NCBI GenBank assembly: GCA_019323195.1
Contig: JAHWHQ010000036.1
Coordinates: 1 to 64,000 of the forward strand
Source of the DNA: Candidatus Woesearchaeota archaeon
GTDB taxonomy: Archaea; Nanobdellota; Nanobdellia; Woesearchaeales; JACPBV01
DNA length: 64,000 nt
Reading direction: 5' to 3'
Part shown: piece by piece, positions 16,790-25,600 of the stretch
Layout of the letters: every line of letters starts with the position of its first letter
How positions within the stretch are numbered: the first letter of the stretch is position 1
Translations under genes and position numbers: made by a program
The notes under the pieces: generated by a model
Told to the model about the DNA's origin: nothing
Databases searched by the model: none
What the model saw: the letters and a program-made list of their open reading frames with translations, nothing else

Positions 16790-18001
16790 CTAAGATACGG
16801 CTAACCCTTCCTCTAAGATCTTTTTTGTTTTTCCTATAAGCGCTTCGGGGATCAAAAGTGAGATCTCCCTTGTCCTTCCGTGGCGGCCCTTGGAGATTAC
16901 CTTGGCGTTTATTATGCCAAGCATGTCCAGTTCAGCTATAACATCAGAGATCCTTCTCTGCGTTAACGGCCTGAGGCCTACTCTGGAGGAAACCTGCTTA
17001 TAGATTTCATAAATATCCCCTGTGAAGATGTTTTCTTTCCTTTTCTGGCTTAATGAAAGGATAGAGTAAAGTGTTGCCTGGGACTGCTTGGGCTGGTGGG
17101 TTATGGCGTCCAGGACGCTGTCTTTCTCTATTTTTTCCTCAGCATGGTCTATGTGGGAGATGTCTACCTTTTTTGAACTGTTACGTTCGGCAATCTCGGC
17201 TGCAACCCTTAAAAGCTCTAAAGCGCGCCTTGCATCACCGTGCTCCCTGGCGGCGTAAGCTGCGCATTTTTCAATAACGCCTTCACTGATAGAGTCCTTT
17301 TTGAAGGCTTCTGCCGCCCTTTGCTTTAAGATGTCCTGGATCTGTATTGCGTTGTAAGGAGGGAAAACAAGCTCTTCTTCAGACAGTGAAGAGCGAACCC
17401 TTGGGTCTATGTTATCAACAAAGATGAGGTCGTTGGAGATGCCAATAAGAGAGACCTGTGCATTTTTAAGGTCCTCGTTGATCCTTACAAGGTTGTAAAG
17501 TATCTCGTCCCCTGTTTTTTTCACAAGCTGGTCTATCTCGTCAAGGATAAGAAGAATTAGCTGTTTTTTGGAATCTATAACGTTAAAGAAGGATTTGTAG
17601 ACTTCGTCTGTAGGCAGGCCGGTAGGAGCTATCTCATGGCCAAATTCACGCGTCAATTGGGCAATGAGGCGGTATTCTGTGTCTGCCATCTTCTTGAGCT
17701 TGCAGTTAAGGTAGACTGTTTTTAACGGGATGCCTTTTTGTTTGGATTTGTCCAAGAGGTTGTCGGCTATGTGCTTGATGGTAAGGGTTTTGCCAGAACC
17801 TGTCTTTCCGTAAATGAACAGGTTAGATGGCTTTTCAAGTTTCAGGCATGGCGCTAAGATGTTTGCTACCTGCTTTATTTCTGAATCGCGATGTGAGATG
17901 GCTTCTGGCGTATAGGAGCTTTGCAGGGCTTTCTTATCTAGAAAAAGGCTTTCTTTACCTAAAAAGTCCTCAAAAAAGTTGGATAACGCCTCTTTTTCCA
18001 T
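16790..18001 (-). CDS. orc1: Replication initiator Orc1/Cdc6
   Basis: A 403-residue AAA+ initiator that binds origin-recognition boxes and loads MCM. Walker A is FIYGKTGSGKTLTIKHI (about 62-78), Walker B LLILDEIDQL (about 149-158) and sensor 1 LIGISNDL. The lid region (HGDARRALELLRVAAEIAE) and the C-terminal winged helix (about 310-400, ending KGRHGRTREISLLIPE) that reads origin DNA follow. The TATA box TTTAAATA (minus strand, 18025-18032) lies about 25 nt before the ATG, so the message is nearly leaderless. An ORB-like sequence (18007-18025) lies between TATA and start, so the protein may repress its own gene. First gene of orc1-DP1-DP2 and next to a probable origin. Confidence 0.96.
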   Translation of the reverse strand: MEKEALSNFFEDFLGKESLFLDKKALQSSYTPEAISHRDSEIKQVANILAPCLKLEKPSNLFIYGKTGSGKTLTIKHIADNLLDKSKQKGIPLKTVYLNCKLKKMADTEYRLIAQLTREFGHEIAPTGLPTDEVYKSFFNVIDSKKQLILLILDEIDQLVKKTGDEILYNLVRINEDLKNAQVSLIGISNDLIFVDNIDPRVRSSLSEEELVFPPYNAIQIQDILKQRAAEAFKKDSISEGVIEKCAAYAAREHGDARRALELLRVAAEIAERNSSKKVDISHIDHAEEKIEKDSVLDAITHQPKQSQATLYSILSLSQKRKENIFTGDIYEIYKQVSSRVGLRPLTQRRISDVIAELDMLGIINAKVISKGRHGRTREISLLIPEALIGKTKKILEEGLAVS

Positions 18002-18006
18002 ATAGT

Positions 18007-18025
18007 TTCCATATGAAATGGAGGT
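18007..18025 (+). promoter_or_regulatory. ORB-like element 1, inside the orc1 promoter
   Basis: TTCCATATGAAATGGAGGT, between the orc1 TATA box (its G-run touches the TATA) and the orc1 ATG. It shares the TTCCATANGAAA core with the two other elements. Orc1 binding here would block its own transcription. Confidence 0.55.
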
Positions 18026-18154
18026 ATTTAAAGTTTTAGGTGTTATACGGGAGTAGTGGATTCTTAATTGTATGTAAAGTATGTTCTATGTCGTAGGAGG
18101 GGTGTAATAATAGTTGGGTATTTTGGGGTAGATAAGCTCGTTTTACTGTTTAGA

Positions 18155-18181
18155 ACACACCCCTTGATTTCTTATGGAAAA
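18155..18181 (-). promoter_or_regulatory. ORB-like element 2 (inverted)
   Basis: On the minus strand TTCCATAAGAAATCAAGGGG followed by TGTG. This has the layout of archaeal ORB sites (TTCCA..GGAAAC.AA.GGGGG): dyad core, short spacer, G-string. It points opposite to element 3 across the AT-rich stretch. Confidence 0.65.
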
Positions 18182-18287
18182 ATGGATTTAAAGATTTTGG
18201 CTTTTTTTTGTTTTTTGTTTTTTTATTCTTTTCTATATAGAAAATAATAATATAATAATAAATATAATAAAGATATAAATAAAGAAT

Positions 18288-18413
18288 AAAGAATAAAAAT
18301 GATAAAGGAGATAATGAGGAATAATAAATAAAGAATAAAAATGATAAAGGAGATAATGAGGAATAATAAATAAAGAATAAAAATGATAAAGGAGATAATG
18401 AGGAATAATAACT
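18288..18413. repeat. Three tandem 42-bp A/T-rich repeats in the origin
   Basis: Three near-identical units starting at 18288, 18330 and 18372 (AAAGAATAAAAATGATAAAG then GAGATAATGAGGAATAATAAA). The third differs only at its last bases. They sit inside the AT-rich core between the inverted ORB-like elements, as expected of a duplex-unwinding element or iterons. The period of 42 is a multiple of 3, which leaves an open frame on the minus strand, but that frame is low-complexity and unlikely to be a gene. Confidence 0.85.
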
Positions 18414-18445
18414 AAAAGATAAAGATAATCCGGAAGTAAATATAA

Positions 18446-18468
18446 CTTCCATAGGAAAAAGGGGGGTA
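18446..18468 (+). promoter_or_regulatory. ORB-like element 3
   Basis: CTTCCATAGGAAA directly followed by a short A-run, a run of six G and TAG. This is the best dyad (TTCC-AT-A-GGAA) and the longest G-string of the set, in plus orientation at the right edge of the AT-rich core. Confidence 0.65.
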
Positions 18469-18555
18469 GCCCTTGCCTAGTAGAAAGAAATATTTATTAA
18501 GGCTGGATGTGGGCATTTACTTAAATTGCCGGAATTTACCAATGGGACAAGGAAT

Positions 18556-19338
18556 ATGCCTCAAAAAAACCTAAAGGATTATGTTAAGGATAAGCTGGGT
18601 AAGGGGTATAGTACTTTTACTATTAAGAAGGCCCTGCTTAAATGGGGGTATAAGGAAGAAAATGTTGATATGGTCTTTTCTTCTTTGCTGCCTTTAGGGA
18701 AGCAAAAGGCTGCTGAGGAACATCATAAGGGGCAGTTTAGCTTATTTGTCAGACCTGGCAGTTTTTTTTCCGAACGATCTGATCTGGGGATCCATAAGGC
18801 TGTTAGGTATTTTCTGCATGCTTTTTTGATTTTCTTTGCCATTCAGTTTCTTATAACGCTTTTAGCAGGGATTTTTGCAAGGGGGGAAGGATATTTTATC
18901 CCTGCTGCGCTTTTGGCTAATGTTTTGACAAGCCTGCTTTTTTTGCTGTCAATACTTATCTTTTCTTCTTTATTGGCAGGGTTATGCTTTTTTTCATCTA
19001 AATATATATTTCAGGAAAGGATGGATTTTCTTCTGATTCTTACTATCCTGCTCTTTGCTTTGGTGCCTTATGTACTGATAAGCTCTTTAAGGAGCCTTGA
19101 GGTATATGGCATCATTTCACTTTTAGGCGTCTCGATCGGGGTCTTGGACATAAACATATTCTTTTTGTGGTCATTGTTTTTGTTTTCTTTAGGGATGTCT
19201 AAGAGTTTGGGGTTGAGCGTTAAGAAAGGGGTGCTTTTTGTTCTTGTTCCTTTTGCTTTTCTTATGGCTGCCCTGGCCTTTGCTTCGTACGGGGCTTTGA
19301 GGGCAAGGTTTTTGTGGCTGGTTTTTGAGAGGTTTTGA
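18556..19338 (+). CDS. Yip1-like integral membrane protein with N-terminal helical domain
   Basis: A 260-residue protein. The N-terminal part, LKDYVKDKLGKGYSTFTIKK followed by ALLKWGYKEENVDMVF, is a small helical domain ('KGYS...I..AL...GY....V') that I associate with membrane proteins of DPANN archaea. It is followed by five or so membrane helices (about 80-255) in the arrangement of Yip1/YIPF-like proteins. I took the ATG at 18556; a TTG at 18526, about 6 nt from the start of transcription predicted by TATTTATTAA (18491-18500), would add ten residues. It is the first gene rightward of the origin. Its function is unknown. Confidence 0.7.
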   Translation: MPQKNLKDYVKDKLGKGYSTFTIKKALLKWGYKEENVDMVFSSLLPLGKQKAAEEHHKGQFSLFVRPGSFFSERSDLGIHKAVRYFLHAFLIFFAIQFLITLLAGIFARGEGYFIPAALLANVLTSLLFLLSILIFSSLLAGLCFFSSKYIFQERMDFLLILTILLFALVPYVLISSLRSLEVYGIISLLGVSIGVLDINIFFLWSLFLFSLGMSKSLGLSVKKGVLFVLVPFAFLMAALAFASYGALRARFLWLVFERF

Positions 19339-19396
19339 GGGTTTTTTCTTTTAGTCTGGAAATTGTTTTTTGACTGAAGGGTTTTCTTTTTATGGG

Positions 19397-19427
19397 ACTA
19401 CATACTAAGTATGTAGTAGTATGTAGT
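19397..19427. promoter_or_regulatory. Operator: palindrome plus a third half-site upstream of RHH gene 1
   Basis: Half-site ACTACATACT (19397-19406) and its exact inverse AGTATGTAGT (19408-19417) form a perfect dyad around one A, and a second AGTATGTAGT follows at 19418-19427. The inner 17 bp, TACATACTAAGTATGTA, reappear with two or three changes upstream of RHH gene 2 at 29685-29701. RHH proteins bind such short dyads as dimers of dimers, so this is the likely binding site of the encoded regulator. Confidence 0.7.
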
Positions 19428-19440
19428 TTAAAAGGGAAAT

Positions 19441-19523
19441 CTTTATATACCAGTTATTTCAGGAATAACTTATATACTTAAATATATATAACTAACCGAA
19501 CTTATTAAGCTTAGTTAACTAAG
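19441..19523 (+). promoter_or_regulatory. Promoter region of RHH gene 1 with further palindromes
   Basis: TATA candidates are CTTTATATAC (19441-19450) and AAATATATATAAC (about 19479-19492). Between and after them lie GTTATT/AATAAC (19453-19469) and a perfect 14-bp palindrome CTTAGTTAACTAAG (19510-19523) at the transcription start predicted by the second TATA. The number of dyads points to tight regulation. Confidence 0.55.
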
Positions 19524-19541
19524 TTACTTGGATTGTTCCAA

Positions 19542-19676
19542 ATGACAAGGGTAAACGTAGAGATCGACAATGAGCTGCACAAGAAAGCTAAGCTGAACGC
19601 TCTTCTTAAGAACCAGACTTTAATCGAGTATATTCATGAGGCTCTGAGGGAAAAGGTAAAGAAAGATGGTAAATAA
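19542..19676 (+). CDS. Ribbon-helix-helix regulator 1 (44 residues)
   Basis: A tiny DNA-binding protein: MTRVNVEIDNELHKKAKLNA followed by LLKNQTLIEYIHEALREK VKKDGK. The pattern is that of the MetJ/Arc/CopG ribbon-helix-helix fold: a beta strand TRVNVEID, helix NELHKKAKLNALLKN, turn QT, helix LIEYIHEALREKVKK. Its stop lies inside the next gene: it overlaps the giant-protein start (ATG at 19666) by 11 nt, so the two are coupled. Upstream DNA holds palindromic operators, so autoregulation together with control of the giant gene is likely. There is no clear ribosome-binding site; a short TTGGA/TCCAA dyad covers the start. Confidence 0.8.
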   Translation: MTRVNVEIDNELHKKAKLNALLKNQTLIEYIHEALREKVKKDGK

Positions 19677-22600
19677 GAAAATATTTGTCTTTTTGGTCAT
19701 GGCTGTTTTTTTGGCTAGTCTGGTCAGGTCCATAGTTCTTTTACCGGAAAACCCATTATATGGTTGTAAATTAGATGTACAATATTCAGATGGGGGCCAA
19801 ATAGACACTAACCCCACCCAGCCATGGAGCGGAGGGGTCAGGTTTGATGGCAGCAGCAAAAGGATATCCTTTGTAGGCTATGTAAACGGGGACGATGCGA
19901 TTGATTTGAAGGTGACGTGTTCCGACCCAGGATTACAATCATGCATTTTGAGAGCAAGAGACGCAGACTCGGTGATATGGAAGTCTGGCAGGTTTGATGG
20001 AACCCCTGTAAGGATATCTTTTACAGGCCCGGTGGGCAGCGGTGATGCTATTGAGGTTAAGATATACTGCCCCTCTCCTGGGGTGAGAAACAATTGTAAG
20101 CTATATGGCAGATACTCAGATTTAGGTCAAATAGATTCTAAGTCGTGGGGGGATGGGGTTAAGTTCGATAACTCACCATTGGAGATATCGTTTACAGGGG
20201 TGGTTAGTAATGATGATGATATAGACCTGAAGATCGAATGCGACTGCCCATGCCCTTTTGGCTTGTGTTGTGATAACTGCCAGTTCAGGGATGCGGGAGA
20301 GGTATGCGGGAATGTTCCAAGTGATTGTTTGAGTAAGACAGGGGCTGACTATTGTTGCGATAAACCAGAGGTATGTGATGGGGCAACGCCTGGCTGCCCT
20401 CCAGATAACGATGTCCAAGACAGCAACTATGTTTGCAGGAACCCAAAGGCATGTACCGAGCCGGAATGCTGCGACTTACCTGAAAAATGTGACGGCTTAA
20501 CTAAATACTGCCCTACAGAAGATAAAGTTAAGGATGAAGGGGTACTTTGCAAGACAGATACAAGGGCATGCTATGATGATGGGTATTGTGACGGGGAATT
20601 CCCTGTTTGCTTGCCAAACCCTGCCCCCAAGGATACTCCATGCACTACCGACGATGGCAAATCAGGCTATTGCGACCTTGATGGGAACTGTAATGCCGGA
20701 TGCAGCTCTGATCAGACCTCTCTTTCAAGAAAATCTTCAATGACCGGCTCTTCAGACACAAATGATATCCCGCAAGATCTCAACGATCAGGCGTGCTGTG
20801 ACAGTGCAGAGATGTGCGTATATGCCGGAGCGTGTTATCTTGGCACTTCAGATAGGTCATATTATCTAAATGCCCTGGGCATTAATGATGTTATCTGCAG
20901 ATCGAATACCTGGCATGACTGCGATTACAAGGAGGACTATTGTACTGGCTGGGGTGTGTGCAGTATAGGTATTGGGCGCTGGATAAAAAACGGGGAGGAA
21001 CAAACAATAGGGGAGTATAATACAGCCTATCCCAATCCAACAGAGAAGTGCTGCGGTGATGATGCCGGGGAGAAATACGTATCAAGAAATGTTGTAGGTT
21101 CAGACTCTGACATTCCGGCAGATGCAGATGACGTGGCCTGTTGTTCCAGCAGCACTGATTGCGTCTATGACGGCAAGTGCTATGATGCTGGCTCTACAGA
21201 CCCTGGCAGTTACTGCAAGGGACAAAAGTGGAATGGAGGGGATGATTTACCAGAGGCATGCCCTCTCTTGGGCGGAACATGGGATGCAGCCATGGCGGCG
21301 GGTAGCCAATGCTGCGGCGATGATGAAGGAGAGACGCCAAAATCCCGGGAGGGGGATTATGCTGACCTTAATGATGAAGCCTGCTGCGGTAGCGATGAAT
21401 GCGTCCTTAGTGGGGGATGTAAGCCGTATCTTGCTACCTATGACCTGAGCAGCTACAGCGTTTTAGACGATTCTGCTGACCTAGAGGTGTGCATGTCATC
21501 CGGGTGGAAGGATCCAGATTTTAGCCAGGAAGCGTGCCAGGCCGTAAATAACAAAAGAACAGATGGAGGGGGAAACTTAATCCCTACATTATGGATGGCG
21601 GGGGGGGAGTGCGGATATGGCACTGGGCAATGTGATGATGCCCCTAATTCCCCAAATAAGATGAATTTCTGCTGCGGTGACGACCCTTGGGAGCTTTTTA
21701 ACCCTGCCAGGAGCGGAACTAAGTGTTTTATCCACCCGGATTACGGGTGTTCCCATGATGGTGTGGACTATATATATAAGCCGATGGTAAATGGGAAGTA
21801 TACTGATGATGACTGCTGTAAAGGCACATGCCCTGAAGGGGGATGTTGCGATAAGAACTGCAATTATCTGCCTGATACCCATATATGCAGGGAAGCGGCG
21901 TCAGAATGTGATGTGGCTGAAAAATGCACAGGAACGAGCCCAGACTGCCCAGACAACGCCTTTGAACCAATCGGTACAGAACCTCCTTGCGGGAAGTGCG
22001 ACGGGGCAGGGAACTGCGGGGAATGCCTTCCTACCGAGTTTAATAACCACCGAGAATCAATAAAACCTGCTATACCTATAGATGATAAATATCCTTATTT
22101 CCCAACACTTACTACAGACAAGGCATGCTGCTCAGAAATAGATGATTGCGTGTATGACGGCAAGTGCTATGCCAGCAACAGCGGCAGGCCAGAGGGCAGC
22201 CCCCCTGTTGATATTATGGGCGCTGTCTGTTATATCCCTGAATCACAAAAGTGCCCCACCTGCATAAGGGGCGGAACATGGTATGACTGCGACAATGACC
22301 AGAGCTTTTGCACGAATAATGAGTGGGGATGTTCCCTGAACTGGGTGGCCAGCGGGGAGGCTGGTGTCGGGGAGTACGGCGCTGAGGGAACGATGGAATG
22401 CTGCGGGGATGATTTTGATACTGACGGCAACCCCCAGGAGTTCTTTAAGGTAATCAAGCTGGGCAGCGATTCTACACTTTCGGTTTCAGGAACAGACAAG
22501 GCATGCTGCAATTCAGGCAATGACTGCGTTGAGAATTATGAATGCTATGATCCAGGAAGGCTGCATAAGGGTGGGAAGGATTACTGCAATGCAACAGGAG

Positions 22601-25600
22601 GATGGGAGGGAGGGGATAATTCAGAGGCTGCATGCACGGCAATAACAAAAGCTGCAGGAAGGTGGGATATAGACTTTGAATCTTCCGTTGCTGCAACAGG
22701 ACCGTGCTGCGGTGATGATGATGCTACAGAGAGGTTTGTTACCTGTGACATTGATGATTTTTGCAGCGATACAGCAAAAACAGCGTGCTGCGACAATACG
22801 CATGACTGCGTATTTGACGGGGTATGCCATCCTGCCTATGATGCCAGCAATCCAAAGCCGGAATCTTTCCTTGATATGAAGAATGGCCTTCCTCTATGGG
22901 ACACATCTTCTGACATGGAGGTCTGCATCGATGATCCGGTGGCAGGGAGGCTGGGTTGGAAAGACCCTGATGATTATGATGGTGCCTGCTCTGCCGTGAA
23001 CAACAGGCCGAACCCTACTAGGTGGATGTCCGGGGCAGATACAAGCTGCGGCCTTGAGAGGGAAGGGAGGGTATGCGATGATTCTCCCAGCGGGCTAAAC
23101 ACGGCAGATTTCTGCTGCGGCGATGATGAGGGGGAGGTTTTTAGGGAAGAGGAAGGTTTTGAGAATGCGTGCCTTGTCAAGGGCGGATGCTATTTTGAGG
23201 GACAACACTTCCTGGACGGGGAATATTCAGGGGATAATTACTGCCAGAACGGTGAGGTCATACAGAGAACGAAGCTTATTGCCCTACAGCTGTTGGACAT
23301 AGCAAACAAGGAAAGCCCTTCGCATTATACATTATTCTGCGACAGCTATGAGAATGCCCTTAACTATTATAGCTACGACCTTAATCCGCCGTATTCAACT
23401 TCAGCCTTTCCTTATACAGATAAAATCAATAATGTATGCCTCTTAAGGCTAAAAGACCAGGTAATATTCGGGACATCCTTAGATGACCCTATAGACGAAG
23501 GGGCTTACCCTTTCATTAACGTACTAAAGGATATAAAAAGCAATCTTGACTGCAGCAGCGTGCAAGGTGTAGGGGACTGGCAGTTCCATAGCTGCAATAC
23601 TCTTAAGGTATGGTATAATGATAAGATACAGAGCGTAATATACAGCAATAAGGACCTAAACCTTGGGAACCTTGATTTTGATGAGAAGTTCTTATTGTTC
23701 CTGAAGAACCCGTTCCAGAACATATTTGATTCAATTATCAGCTTATTTGGGGAGTCGAAGGTTGATCCCGAGGATTATGGGTTCCTGAAAGACAGCAAGA
23801 AGTTTTCAAGGATATACCTTGACAGGACAGGGGTCAAGTCCATAAAAGGTGTTATAGAGGATGATGCAGAAGCAGGAGAGTACCTTTCTATAGCCTATAA
23901 CTGCTATACTGATGATATATGCGAGACAGTAGAGGCTGCGCAGGAGAGATTTGGGGCCAAAGGGATATTTGGAGGGGATGAGATCAGCTGCAGTTATAAG
24001 CCGGATATCTCCACTTATTATGTTGCAAGCAGATCACCTACCCGGCTGGACATGTGGCCGCAGCTGACAGCAGGCTTGAGGACGAAGAATGTAAAGCTTC
24101 CTACAGGGCTTACAATAACCCCGCGCATAAAGGCGCCGGAAAAGGCTATAAAGGGCTATCCTGTAGAGTTCCAGGCAGATGTTGAGGGGGCCTGCATCTC
24201 ACCCCCTTATACCTATTCCTGGACTTTTGGGGATGCAGGAACAGGCTCAGGAGAGGCGCCAACACATGCCTATACTGCAACAGGCAGCTATATTGTGGGC
24301 TTAACAGTTGAGGAACAGAAAGATGCTTCAAACCATGGAAGCGGCACCCATAGCCTGGAGGTTATTGACATTAAAGATTGTGAAATAAGGGATAAATCAG
24401 TTGGATGTGATGCTGGAGCCCTTGAGCAGTGCATCATGTCATTATCCGCAGGGGCAGATGCTACAGCAGACGAGGCATGCGACAGCGTCTCGCCATACGA
24501 GCTTTGCTGCCAGAATATATTCCAGGTGGATACTGCCCCGGGGGGGTGCGGGGAGGCGGGGCTTATCTCATTGTCACAGACCTTTAACGGCAGGGCAGAC
24601 GGGTATAACCAGGGGACGTTTGCAAACGACATCTGCATAAGGTCGGCTGTGGAGGGGATGAAGGCCAGCTGCAGGCCTGTACTTAAAGGAGATACTTTCA
24701 ATAACCTTGGTGGCGAGGTGTGCGTCCTTTCATTATCTGCTTTTAAGGGGGGCGTAATCTCGGGATGCGACCCCAATGCTGAAGTGAATATCTACTGCAG
24801 GATTATCGATGAGGCTGTAAATGTTGAAAACTGTGAGAACGGCGAGAATGATGATGGAAGCGGCCTTGATGACTGCGAGAACGCGGCCTACTGCCCGACA
24901 GGGACATTCTGCAATGCGGAGCATACGCAAAGATGCACAAAAGACGCATCTGACAATCGCCTGTGTGAATGCATCGATAATGATGGTGACGGCTATGGCG
25001 CTTGCGCTGGTGCGGATTGTAATGATCCTGCTACATGTGACTGCAATGATGGTGATCCCTCAATACATCCAGGTGCAGCTGAAACCTGCGATAATGTAGA
25101 TGAGGACTGTGACAAGCTAGTTGATGAGGGTGTAACAAAACAAGAGGCATGCAGTGTCGGCTGTCCTGGAAACAAATGCACTTTTACATGCTCAGCAGGG
25201 GCGTGGACTGAAGACCTTTCTAACGCTTATAATGGGGCTACTCTAGAGGTGTGTGATGCTTTGGATAATGACTGCGACGGGGAGATTAATGAGGGTGTAA
25301 CAAGAATGGTTTTCTGCGGCGACTATGGAGTCTGCAAACTCCAAAGCCATACTCAAACATGCAACATAGCTGGTGAATGGGTTCCTGCTACCTGTGATAC
25401 AACTACAATCCCTAATTATAACACTAATGATGATTGTAGTGATACCTTAGATAATGACTGCGATAATTCTGTAAATGAGGATGGGTTGGAGACATTCTAT
25501 AAAGATGGCGATTCAGACGGGTATGGGCTGCAGACAGATTTACAGGAGGCATGTGCAGGTTCGCTGCCTGCTGGCTATGTCGCTTCTAAACCCGACGGTT

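Larger units (their letters stand above)
18002..18525. other. Probable chromosomal replication origin (oriC)
   Basis: A 524-nt gene-free region directly upstream of orc1. It contains at least three ORB-like elements sharing TTCCATANGAAA plus a G-run (18007-18025, 18155-18181 inverted, 18446-18468). They flank an almost pure A/T segment (about 18215-18430) suited to be the unwinding element, which includes three 42-bp tandem repeats. A weaker element (TTCTATG...GAGGGGTG) lies at 18084-18104. A small inverted repeat GGAAGT/ACTTCC (18432-18450) overlaps the right ORB. Genes run outward on both sides (orc1-DP1-DP2 left; about 31 kb of plus-strand genes right), as expected for leading-strand coding. 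In Pyrococcus the origin lies beside the same orc1 and polD genes. Confidence 0.8.

Noticed and set aside
18288..18413. CRISPR array
   Set aside because: The repeats are directly adjacent with no unique spacers and no cas genes are near.
18150..18452. 100-codon minus-strand open frame with repeated YYSSLSPLSFLFFI
   Set aside because: It is produced by the three 42-bp A/T repeats (42 is a multiple of 3), is low-complexity, has no ribosome-binding site, and lies within the probable origin.
24288..24776. 162-codon minus-strand frame inside the first giant gene
   Set aside because: Shadow of a long, clearly coding Cys-rich frame; no promoter or ribosome-binding site.
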